A stretch of 38,684 bases of DNA, taken from positions 1 to 38,684 of IMG/VR virus record IMGVR_UViG_3300045286_000083; one strand, given 5' to 3'. Positions 31,285-37,491 of this stretch are shown here, one piece after another. Each line of letters begins with the position of its first letter. Position 1 is the stretch's first letter. Below the pieces are notes generated by a model. It had not been told where the DNA came from, did not search any database, and saw only the letters and a program-made list of their open reading frames with translations. Origin of the DNA: a virus. A program made the position numbers and the translations under genes.

Positions 31285-31854
31285 TCAGAACGGTCCGAAG
31301 TCGTCGGCGGGTGCGCCGGCGGTGCTGGCGACGAGCGGGGTGCCGTTGCGGTGCAGTTCTTCGCAGCGTGCCGTGGTGGCGGCCTCTTCGGGCTTGGCGC
31401 GGCGGATCTTGAACAGGCGCAGCTTGCGCGGCACTGCCCCTTTGCCGGGGCGGTCGGCTTCGTACATCCAGCGGACGACGTCGCCGACTTCGGGCGACAG
31501 GTCGGTGGTCGCGCCGGCCCACGACTTGAACGCGCCCTTGTCGCGCGACTTGTCGAGGTCCGGGTCGTACCAGTCCTGGCCGTCGATGTAGATCGTGGCC
31601 AGGTCACCGGGCTGGACGACGCGACGGGTCTCCCCGTCCTTGATCTGTCCGGTGCCTTGGACGACGATGCAGGTGAGGACGAGCTTCGTCTTCGGGGTGC
31701 CGTCGGCGCGCATGGCGGGTTCGTTGGTGCCGTACACGTAGGCGGGAACCTTGTCGAGCTTGGCGACAGCGACGTCGACCCATTCGCCGATGGTGGCGAG
31801 GGTGATCGCCGGCGAGCGTCGTGATTCGTTGGGCGTGCTCAGGGGTGTGCCCAT
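31285..31854 (-). CDS. ssDNA-binding-like protein with SSB-type acidic tail
   Basis: 189 aa, ATG with AAAGGAA upstream. The body has OB-like beta strands (KLVLTCIVVQGTGQIKDGET; VVQPGDLATIYIDGQDWY; GDVVRWMYEADRPG). The last six residues DDFGPF closely mimic the DDDIPF tail by which bacterial SSB recruits partner proteins. It directly follows the exonuclease, so it may be the recombination or annealing partner. The fold is not confirmed. Confidence 0.65.
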   Translation of the reverse strand: MGTPLSTPNESRRSPAITLATIGEWVDVAVAKLDKVPAYVYGTNEPAMRADGTPKTKLVLTCIVVQGTGQIKDGETRRVVQPGDLATIYIDGQDWYDPDLDKSRDKGAFKSWAGATTDLSPEVGDVVRWMYEADRPGKGAVPRKLRLFKIRRAKPEEAATTARCEELHRNGTPLVASTAGAPADDFGPF

Positions 31855-31884
31855 GGGGCTGGTTCCTTTCGTTGCTTGGTTGGT

Positions 31885-33390
31885 TCAGGCTGCGAGGCGC
31901 AGCGAGAAGCGTCCGTCGCCGACGATGTGGGCGACGTAGCGGCCGTCGGCGAAGTCCGAGCAGCGTTGTGCGAACGCTGCGGCTTCGGTGGCCGACAGGG
32001 AGCCGACGAGCGCCCCTGGGGTGACGGCGGCGAAGTGCGCGGGCTCGCCGATGACGTGCTCGAGCAGCGCGCGCAGCACCTCGTCGTCGCAAGCGTCGTT
32101 CGAAGCGGCGAGCAGCAGCAGCCCGCGCAGGATCTCGAAGCGGCGCACGCTCTTGACGTCCTTGGCGTGGAAGCTGACGTGCGCGGTCATCGCGTCGCGG
32201 GCCAGCCTGGTGATCCATGCCCGAGCGTCGGGCAGCAGCGCCGCGTAGGCGATCTCGGCGGCCGTGAAGTCGGCACCTGCGCCTTCCTCGGGCGGCACCT
32301 TGGCCTGCACCCATGCGCGCTGCGCGCCGTCGTCGCTGACGGGCGGCGTGGCGAACTCGGGCGGCGCGGCATCGGCTGACGAATCAACCGGCGCGCCGCC
32401 CTTTCCCGGTGCCACCGTGGGCGGGACGGGCACCGGGAGATCGAAGTCGGGCGGAGGTTGCGCCGGCCCCTGCGAGGATGGCACGGATGCCGTGGGGCTG
32501 TCGCTGCCCGACGAAGGGGCAGTGGTCGCCAATGCAGGGACCGGCGCGAACGTGTGCTGGCGGGCGATGTCGCGGCGCGCGCGCCATTTCCTCGTCATCA
32601 TCGACATCTCGAACGCCTCCCAGCCGGCGACCAGGTCGACCAGGTACAGGTCGCAGCGGGCCTCGCCGGCAGGCAGATGGATGACGAGCCCGACCTCTTG
32701 CGACAGGGTCGGCATCGGCAGCCGTTCGTCGCGCGACCCGTCGGGGGCGTCGCCCTGCTGGTACACGTTGTCGGCGTGCGCGTAGGCGGCGAGCTGGATG
32801 GCGATCGCCTGCCACGAGTACTTGAGCTCGGTGCCGGTCTTGAGGTCGCTGACGACGTGCCCGATGCCGGGGACGTACGCCTGCAACTGGTCGGCGGTCC
32901 CGGCGACCTGCGGGCCGTCGAGGACGACGATGGCTTCAATCAGGTCCGGGTTGAACGTGATCCCCGACGCGCCGATCGTCGCGTGGAAGGCGTCGATGTC
33001 GGATTGCATGCCGGGCTGCAGCAGCGGGTTGGCGCCAGGGTGGCGCAGCTGCTGTTCGATGAGCGCATGCAGGGCGGTCCCGACCTCGGCGCGGTCGCTG
33101 GACCCGCCGGCGGTCGCGCATTCTTCGACGAGCTTCTTCGCCCGTTCCTTCGACTGCGGTGACGCATACCACGGGTCCGGGTGTTCGGCGGTGAGCGCCT
33201 GCCATGAGGCGTGCAGCCCTGGCCGGCGCAGCATGCCGACGACCGTCGCGCAGGCTTTCCACGGAATCAGACCGCCCCCGTCGTCGAGGGTCTTGGCGAC
33301 GGTCGTGACGCGCGTGTAGCCGCGCGGCTCGCTGCCGTCGGGTGGGACGACGCTGTAGCAGCCCCACTGGTCCCTGCGTGCCTCAGCCAT
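31885..33390 (-). CDS. PD-(D/E)XK exonuclease (Cas4/RecB-like)
   Basis: 501 aa, ATG with AAGGAG upstream. RAEVGTALHALIEQQL, LIEAIVVLDGPQVAGTADQL (D167), HVVSDLKTGTEL (D182 and K184) and IAIQLAAYAHADNV (Gln motif) match the PD-(D/E)XK / Cas4-RecB nuclease fold. A Pro/Ser-rich linker (about 285-340) leads to a C-terminal helical domain (AWITRLARDAMTAHVSFHAK) of unknown role. Likely a 5'-3' exonuclease for phage recombination, with the SSB-like gene behind it. Confidence 0.82.
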   Translation of the reverse strand: MAEARRDQWGCYSVVPPDGSEPRGYTRVTTVAKTLDDGGGLIPWKACATVVGMLRRPGLHASWQALTAEHPDPWYASPQSKERAKKLVEECATAGGSSDRAEVGTALHALIEQQLRHPGANPLLQPGMQSDIDAFHATIGASGITFNPDLIEAIVVLDGPQVAGTADQLQAYVPGIGHVVSDLKTGTELKYSWQAIAIQLAAYAHADNVYQQGDAPDGSRDERLPMPTLSQEVGLVIHLPAGEARCDLYLVDLVAGWEAFEMSMMTRKWRARRDIARQHTFAPVPALATTAPSSGSDSPTASVPSSQGPAQPPPDFDLPVPVPPTVAPGKGGAPVDSSADAAPPEFATPPVSDDGAQRAWVQAKVPPEEGAGADFTAAEIAYAALLPDARAWITRLARDAMTAHVSFHAKDVKSVRRFEILRGLLLLAASNDACDDEVLRALLEHVIGEPAHFAAVTPGALVGSLSATEAAAFAQRCSDFADGRYVAHIVGDGRFSLRLAA

Positions 33391-33520
33391 CGTCGGTCTC
33401 CTTGCGGGCGCGTCGGCGCGCCCAACGGTCGATCAGGTCGCTCACGGTCACGGCAGCGAACAAGACGGCAAGGATGAGGGTGGGCCACAGCAGCCACGGC
33501 GACACGGTGACGGCGATCAT
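33383..33520 (-). CDS. Small single-TM membrane protein
   Basis: 45 aa: a strong hydrophobic helix (WLLWPTLILAVLFAAVTV) then a basic tail (RWARRRARKETDDG). It overlaps the exonuclease start by 8 nt, so translation is probably coupled. Function is unknown; small early membrane proteins can affect host entry or exclusion, but nothing specific is seen. Confidence 0.6.
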   Translation of the reverse strand: MIAVTVSPWLLWPTLILAVLFAAVTVSDLIDRWARRRARKETDDG

Positions 33521-33524
33521 CACG

Positions 33525-33950
33525 TCAGTCCGCGACTCGTCGGATCTCGTCGGCTTGTTCGCGCTTGCCGTGCAGGACGTAGGTGCCGGGGCCGATCGCG
33601 TTGCAACCGTGTTCGCCGGTGTGCAACAGATGCGCGACCGCGCCGGGTTCGATGTGCAGGACACCGAGCCGTACATCCCGGGGCACCGGGGTCGCGGGTG
33701 CCCACAGGACGGTGCCTTCGACGGCGTCGAGCAGGTGGGTGTTGCCGGTCGCTTCGCCGCGCACCACCGGGACACCTTCACGGCCGACGACGGTCATGGT
33801 GGCCCGTTCGGCTTTGCCGAGCTTCGGGCGGGGGATGATGAGCACGTCGCCTTGGCGTTGCGGGCCGCACAGGACCGGGACGTCGATGGTGGCGAGCAGT
33901 TCGTCCGCGACCTGGATGTCGTGACGGGCAAGTGCTTCGGACAGGATCAT
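33525..33950 (-). CDS. Conserved hypothetical protein, partner of the DUF6745-like gene
   Basis: 141 aa, ATG with AAGGAA upstream. It has repeated short beta strands: DVPVLCGPQRQGDVLIIPRP; GVPVVRGEATGNTHLLDAVE; DVRLGVLHIEPGAVAHLLHT; a closing GTYVLHGKREQADEIRRVAD. I recall similar small proteins ending in R-RE-...-RRVAD beside DUF6745-type genes in Streptomyces and related phages. Its function is unknown; pairing with the next gene is the main clue. Confidence 0.65.
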   Translation of the reverse strand: MILSEALARHDIQVADELLATIDVPVLCGPQRQGDVLIIPRPKLGKAERATMTVVGREGVPVVRGEATGNTHLLDAVEGTVLWAPATPVPRDVRLGVLHIEPGAVAHLLHTGEHGCNAIGPGTYVLHGKREQADEIRRVAD

Positions 33951-33966
33951 GGGTTGGGGTTCCTTT

Positions 33967-35349
33967 TCAGGTGGCACGCTGGAGCGCGCGGTAGACGGTC
34001 GGGTCGATGTTGAACTGCCATGCCGCGGCGTCGACCGCTGTCGTGCAGTCGACGGGCACGGTTTCGGCGAAGGTGCGGCGGCGGCCGTCACGGTCACGGG
34101 AAGCGTTCTGCATCACCAGCAACCGCACTCGAATCGAGCCGCGGTAGCCGCGTGGGATGTCGTACAGCGCGAGCTGATGGCCGGGGTTGCCGGGATCGTC
34201 GGCCATGTCGACGGGTTCAGCGTGCAACGCTTCGAGGAACTCGGCCCAACCGAACGCTTCGATCGCACACCGGCGGATCTCGGTGTTCTTCTCGGCACCG
34301 ATGTGTTCCAACGTCGGATGGAGCGCCCATTCGGGCACGCGGGTGCCGTGCCATGCGTAGATGGCTTCGCCGGTCGGCCATACCCACGCGGGCCCGGTTG
34401 GGCAGTGCAGTTGACGGTTGTTGTCGAACTCGACCGCGACGTGTGGGCCGAGTCCGATCACAATCCCGCGAAGGGGAATGGTGAACGTAGGGACGCAGAA
34501 CGTCTGGTAGGCGGTCAGTGTGGCCACGAGATCGGCGGGCGCGGGCTGGATGCCGGTGAGCGTGTTGATGGTGAGCCAGTGGGTTTGCCACGCCTGTCGC
34601 CACCCCGACCAGTGCAGGCCGTTGAGCTGGTCGCCGAGCTGGTCGCCGAGCTGGTCGCTGAGCTGGGCGTTGAGCTGGCCGCCGAGCTGGCCGCCGAGCT
34701 GGGCGCCGAGCTGGGCGCTGAGCTGGGCGCTGAGCTGGCCGCCGAGCTGGCCGTAGAGCTGGCCGCTGAGCTGGACGCTGAGCTGGGCGCCGAGCTGGCC
34801 GCCGAGCTGGCCGTAGAGCTGGGCGCTGAGCTGGTCGTCGAGCTGGGCGCCGAGCTGGCCGCCGAGTTGGCCGTAGAGCTGATCGCTGAGCTGGCCGCTG
34901 AGCTGGCCGTCGAGCTGGCCGTAGAGCTGGCCGTAGAGCTGGTCGTCGAGCTGGGCGCCGAGCTGGGCGCCGAGCTGGGCGCTGAGCTGGGCGTCGAGCC
35001 GGCCGTAGAGCCGGCGGAGTTGGTCGTAGAGCTGGCCGCTGAGCTGGCCGCTGAGCTGGAAGCCGAGCTGGCCGCCGAGGCCGCCGAGCTGGCTGCCGAG
35101 CTGGCCGCCGAGTTGGCCGTCGATGCTGCTGCGCAGCATGGCCGACCAGAGCAGCGCCACGAGAGGCGACGGCGCGACCACAACCGCAGGAGCAGGCTCG
35201 TTGATCGCCGCGTAGCAGACCGCTGCGGCTTGCTTGAACTCGTCGAACGGTACTCCAGTGACCGTGACGCGTCGGATGGTGGCGTCGCGTGCTTCGGCGA
35301 CGCGCGCCCAGTCGTCGGGCGGGATGGACGTGAGCCGTGCGGCGGTCAT
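33967..35349 (-). CDS. DUF6745-like protein with about 40 QLxx tetrapeptide repeats
   Basis: 460 aa from ATG 35349 (ATGA overlap with the previous stop). A short N-terminal helix region (ARLTSIPPDDWARVAEARDA) leads to a long tetrapeptide array: QLGG, QLGA, QLSD, QLYG and so on, roughly 40 units (about residues 76-243). The C-terminal ~200 residues (FCVPTFTIPLRGIVIGLG; PTGPAWVWPTGEAIYAWHGT; VRLLVMQNASRDRDG; DAAAWQFNIDPTVYRALQ) resemble DUF6745. The array would form a Leu/Gln solenoid or helix. No function is known. Confidence 0.75.
   Translation of the reverse strand: MTAARLTSIPPDDWARVAEARDATIRRVTVTGVPFDEFKQAAAVCYAAINEPAPAVVVAPSPLVALLWSAMLRSSIDGQLGGQLGSQLGGLGGQLGFQLSGQLSGQLYDQLRRLYGRLDAQLSAQLGAQLGAQLDDQLYGQLYGQLDGQLSGQLSDQLYGQLGGQLGAQLDDQLSAQLYGQLGGQLGAQLSVQLSGQLYGQLGGQLSAQLSAQLGAQLGGQLGGQLNAQLSDQLGDQLGDQLNGLHWSGWRQAWQTHWLTINTLTGIQPAPADLVATLTAYQTFCVPTFTIPLRGIVIGLGPHVAVEFDNNRQLHCPTGPAWVWPTGEAIYAWHGTRVPEWALHPTLEHIGAEKNTEIRRCAIEAFGWAEFLEALHAEPVDMADDPGNPGHQLALYDIPRGYRGSIRVRLLVMQNASRDRDGRRRTFAETVPVDCTTAVDAAAWQFNIDPTVYRALQRAT
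34621..35125 (-). repeat. 12-bp tandem repeat encoding QLxx units
   Basis: A GAGCTGG-type 12-bp period recurs about 40 times on the plus strand, giving QLxx on the minus strand. The third and fourth residues vary (GG, GA, SA, SD, YG, DD). The units are interrupted by LGG and RRLYGRL. The period also keeps a long antisense frame open, which explains the spurious plus-strand ORF. Confidence 0.85.
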
Positions 35350-35924
35350 CCGCGGCCGCCCCAGGGTCGGTAGCAGCTGCGGCCGGCAGTGCGCCAGTAG
35401 GTGCACAGGGCTGCGGCGGCACGGATGTTTTGCGTGATGTCCTGCAACGACCAGCGGTCCACCCTTTCGCCAAGCGACTTGCGGAGGTACTGGTAGGTGA
35501 TGCTGTTGACCTGGAGCGCGCCGGAGTCGATCGAGCCGTTCCGGTTGTGGTGGATGGCGGTGGGGGTGCAGCGGGATTCGCGCCACATGAGGCGGGACAT
35601 GCGCACCACCGACCAGCCGCCCTTCGGCGCCAACTGAGCCAGGAGGGGTTCGTATTGGGTGCAGCGGCCGGTGATCGTGGTGTGGAGTGCGGTGGCCGTG
35701 GCGGAGGCCGAGTTGTACGGCCGGGCGGGGGATGCCGTGTCGGCGTTGAGGTGGGAAGCCGTGGACTGTTGCACCTCTCCCCCGCCTGTTTCCGTCACGG
35801 CCACCGCGACCGGTTGCCAGTTGGCGTTATCGCTGGCGATCGCGTCATCCATCCGACGGCCACCAACATGCGCACTCACCAACAGAAACGCGACCATCGC
35901 CAACTTCCCAAGATGACGCGTCAT
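35346..35924 (-). CDS. Secreted SLT-like muramidase candidate (early)
   Basis: 192 aa from ATG 35924. Residues 1-21 form a signal peptide (RHLGKLAMVAFLLVSAHVGG). The domain core (VVRMSRLMWRESRCTPTAIH, with candidate catalytic E116; SIDSGALQVNSITYQYL; the helical ALCTYWRTAGRSC) resembles lysozyme/SLT transglycosylases. Two or more Cys pairs suggest secretion. It lies in the early region, far from the lysis cassette, so it may act on the wall after infection rather than at lysis. Confidence 0.75.
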   Translation of the reverse strand: MTRHLGKLAMVAFLLVSAHVGGRRMDDAIASDNANWQPVAVAVTETGGGEVQQSTASHLNADTASPARPYNSASATATALHTTITGRCTQYEPLLAQLAPKGGWSVVRMSRLMWRESRCTPTAIHHNRNGSIDSGALQVNSITYQYLRKSLGERVDRWSLQDITQNIRAAAALCTYWRTAGRSCYRPWGGRG

Positions 35925-36235
35925 GCCACACCGCCGTCGCCGAGGGCCGCGCGGCGTCGTGCGCGGATCGCGTTCAGTAGTGCGATCGTCGGGTGCAGGG
36001 TGACCGGCACACGCTCGCTCTCGGGACGGTCGACGGGCTGGAGCTCCCAGCCGCTGCCGTGGTCGACTTCGTGGAAGATGCCGAGCGGGTTGACGGGGAT
36101 CTGCATGCGCCCGGTGTCCAGGTTGTCGATGCAGCCGACGGTCATCGACGGGTGGATGGTCCCGTTGAACACCGGCCGGCGGCTGGGGAACGGGTAGGTG
36201 GCGAGGTCGATGACGCGACCGATCTGAGCGGACAT
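35921..36235 (-). CDS. Hypothetical protein
   Basis: 104 aa from ATG 36235 (GTG 36238 is an alternative). It includes PSRRPVFNGTIHPSMTVGCI, GRMQIPVNPLGIFHEVDHGS and a terminal helix (TIALLNAIRARRRAALGDGG). No motif is recognised. It overlaps the neighbours on both sides, so it belongs to the early operon. Confidence 0.6.
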   Translation of the reverse strand: MSAQIGRVIDLATYPFPSRRPVFNGTIHPSMTVGCIDNLDTGRMQIPVNPLGIFHEVDHGSGWELQPVDRPESERVPVTLHPTIALLNAIRARRRAALGDGGVA

Positions 36236-36561
36236 CACGAGATCACCTCGCGGAGTGGTCGGAAGTCGTTCGGTGCCACGCCGTGTGCTGGTCGAACTTC
36301 CTCGTGCATTGTGCCGGTCTGGAGGTCACCGACGAGCCACGTGATGCTGCTGGGGAGACCTTCGTCCTGATCGATCGCATCGGGTAGCAGCTGGCTGACG
36401 TCGACGCCCTGCTCCTTGCGCAGATCGCCGTACTCGACGATGGTCTCCATCACGTCGTCACCTCCGTAGAGGCAGCCGTATTGCGCAGCTCGGTGGATCA
36501 GGATGACGAGGTGGCGGAACAGCTCGTCGGCCAGCCGCGGAAGGTCATCTTCGGTGCTCAC
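36235..36561 (-). CDS. Hypothetical protein
   Basis: 108 aa, GTG start overlapping the HTH gene stop (GTGA). Acidic N-terminus (STEDDLPRLADELFRHLVIL) with helices, then MHEEVRPAHGVAPNDFRPLR near the end. No motif is recognised. It is probably translationally coupled to the HTH gene. Confidence 0.6.
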   Translation of the reverse strand: MSTEDDLPRLADELFRHLVILIHRAAQYGCLYGGDDVMETIVEYGDLRKEQGVDVSQLLPDAIDQDEGLPSSITWLVGDLQTGTMHEEVRPAHGVAPNDFRPLREVIS

Positions 36562-36779
36562 GCTGCCCCCTTGCGGCGACGGTAGGCGTCGCGCTGGTAG
36601 TCGTGCCGTTTCAGGTACCGGTCGAGGTCGCGGGGATGGAACAGGTAGGCGCCGGTGTCACCAGGCAGCTTCAACGCCGTCTTCAACTTCCCGGCCGCCA
36701 CAAGGCGATGAACGGTCCGCACCGACACTCCCAGCTTGCGGGCGGCCTCAGCGGTACCGTCGTATTCGGGGTGACTCAT
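36558..36779 (-). CDS. Small HTH DNA-binding protein (MerR/excisionase-like)
   Basis: 73 aa from ATG 36779. The helix-turn-helix is clear: TAEAARKLGVSVRTVHRLVA, followed by a beta wing (LKTALKLPGDTGAYLFHPRD) and DLDRYLKR. The last residues YQRDAYRRRKGAA copy the neighbouring gene, via a 38-bp perfect repeat. The transcript from the promoter at 36787-36815 would begin at or just before the ATG, so the mRNA is leaderless. The protein could be autoregulatory. Confidence 0.8.
   Translation of the reverse strand: MSHPEYDGTAEAARKLGVSVRTVHRLVAAGKLKTALKLPGDTGAYLFHPRDLDRYLKRHDYQRDAYRRRKGAA
36567..36604. repeat. 38-bp perfect direct repeat, copy 1
   Basis: CCCCTTGCGGCGACGGTAGG onward at 36567-36604 is identical to 36847-36884. 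Copy 1 encodes the end of the HTH gene (YQRDAYRRRKG). It is spaced 280 bp from copy 2. Confidence 0.9.
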
Positions 36780-37065
36780 GCAGGTCAGTATGTGACCAAA
36801 GTAAGACATTGTCAAGTGATCCTCCGGCGAGAAATCTGACCGACCGCCCCTTGCGGCGACGGTAGGCGTCGCGCTGGTAGTCGTTCCAGGCCATCATGCA
36901 CGCCTCGTCGACGGGTTCGCCGCGGCGCCGATGACGTTTGTAGGCGGCGACGGTGCCGGGCCGCGGCCTTGGCCGACGCGCGCGCCGTGGCGTTGACGCC
37001 AGGCGCGCTGGTGGTCGGCGTTGGTGGCCACGCGGCGGAGTCTGCCCCAGCAGCGCCGCCACCAC
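36748..37065 (-). CDS. Small Arg-rich protein of the GT-AxYKRHRRRGEP type
   Basis: The frame is open from a GTG at 37065 to a stop at 36748. The convincing part is GTVAAYKRHRRRGEPVDEAC and MMAWNDYQRDAYRRRKG, which matches a small protein widely seen in actinophages and their hosts (pattern GTxxxYxxHxRRGExxxxAC). The start is uncertain (no good ribosome site), and the C-terminal ~30 residues after RRRKG are probably spurious, reading through the HTH promoter. The real gene may end or begin elsewhere. It overlaps the HTH gene by 32 nt. Confidence 0.5.
   Translation of the reverse strand: MVAALLGQTPPRGHQRRPPARLASTPRRARRPRPRPGTVAAYKRHRRRGEPVDEACMMAWNDYQRDAYRRRKGRSVRFLAGGSLDNVLLWSHTDLHESPRIRRYR
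36783..36797 (-). promoter_or_regulatory. Operator-like dyad over the early promoter
   Basis: GGTCA, a 5-nt spacer GTATG and TGACC form a perfect inverted repeat that covers the -10 hexamer. It is a plausible site for the HTH protein encoded immediately downstream, or for a host regulator. A GGTCAC half-site also occurs inside the lipoprotein promoter. Confidence 0.5.
36787..36815 (-). promoter_or_regulatory. Early promoter with leaderless start
   Basis: TTGACA (36815-36810), a 17-nt spacer and CATACT (36792-36787). The expected start lies at about 36779-36780, i.e. at the ATG of the HTH gene, so the transcript would be leaderless. This agrees with the absence of a Shine-Dalgarno sequence there. 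Confidence 0.7.
36847..36884. repeat. 38-bp perfect direct repeat, copy 2
   Basis: Identical to 36567-36604. It encodes the YQRDAYRRRKG stretch of the small Arg-rich protein. The duplication flanks the HTH gene and its promoter and is a candidate recombination scar. Confidence 0.9.
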
Positions 37066-37075
37066 GCGGATGGTG

Positions 37076-37384
37076 CTACTTCGACAAGCATGTGATCCTT
37101 GCCGTGGCGCCGGCCGGGAGGAAGACTTCGATGTCCCAGTGGCCGGGGCCGTTGAGGACGCTGCTGTAGCCGTCGAGCGGGTCGTTGGTGCCGAAGGAGG
37201 TGCAGGTGGTTGCCCAGTCGACGATCACGGCGTGCGGGTTGTCGTGGTCGGTGTTGGTGAGCGTGAGGCTGGTCGGGGTGGCGGTCGTGGTCACCCATGC
37301 TGGCAGGTGGCGGGCGCTGGTGTCGCTGCAGGCGGTGATCGCGAGCGCTGCGATCGCGAGGGCGGGAAAGGTGTGCTTCGTCAT
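37076..37384 (-). CDS. Small early lipoprotein
   Basis: 102 aa from ATG 37384. It has a signal peptide with lipobox: KHTFPALAIAALAITAC (ITAC, Cys19) followed by SDTSARHLPAWV. The mature part is beta-rich (TPTSLTLTNTDHDNPHAVIV; GHWDIEVFLPAGATARIT) with two further Cys. It has its own promoter and a leaderless start. Secreted phage lipoproteins often block superinfection by masking receptors; that role is inferred. Confidence 0.72.
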   Translation of the reverse strand: MTKHTFPALAIAALAITACSDTSARHLPAWVTTTATPTSLTLTNTDHDNPHAVIVDWATTCTSFGTNDPLDGYSSVLNGPGHWDIEVFLPAGATARITCLSK

Positions 37385-37390
37385 GACCGA

Positions 37391-37420
37391 ATCATACCCA
37401 CGGTGACCTAACTTAGTCAA
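37391..37420 (-). promoter_or_regulatory. Promoter of the lipoprotein gene
   Basis: TTGACT (37420-37415), 18-nt spacer, TATGAT (37396-37391). The start would be at or 1-2 nt before ATG 37384, giving a leaderless mRNA. The spacer contains GGTCACC. It lies just downstream of the terminator of the late operon. Confidence 0.68.
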
Positions 37421-37430
37421 GAGCGAACCG

Positions 37431-37485
37431 AAAAACGCGAAGAAGCCCCCCGCACGCTGCCCTGGACGGGCTGCGGCGGGGGGCT
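37431..37485 (-). terminator. Strong intrinsic terminator at the end of the late operon
   Basis: AGCCCCCCGC (minus-strand reading of 37485-37476) pairs perfectly with GCGGGGGGCT (37453-37444), with an inner CCC/GGG stem in the loop. TCTTCGCG and five T (37435-37431) follow. It begins 6 nt after the stop of the junction-spanning gene and precedes the lipoprotein promoter. Confidence 0.85.
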
Positions 37486-37491
37486 GATCGT

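Noticed and set aside
33949-35373. 474-aa plus-strand ORF of AELxAEL repeats
   Set aside because: It is the complement of the QLxx array; the 12-bp period keeps both strands open. The minus-strand frame joins into the operon by ATGA overlap and has a DUF6745-like end.
36894-37298. 134-aa minus-strand ORF rich in His/Arg/Pro
   Set aside because: It is out of frame with the lipoprotein, whose lipobox and promoter are convincing, so it is treated as a shadow.
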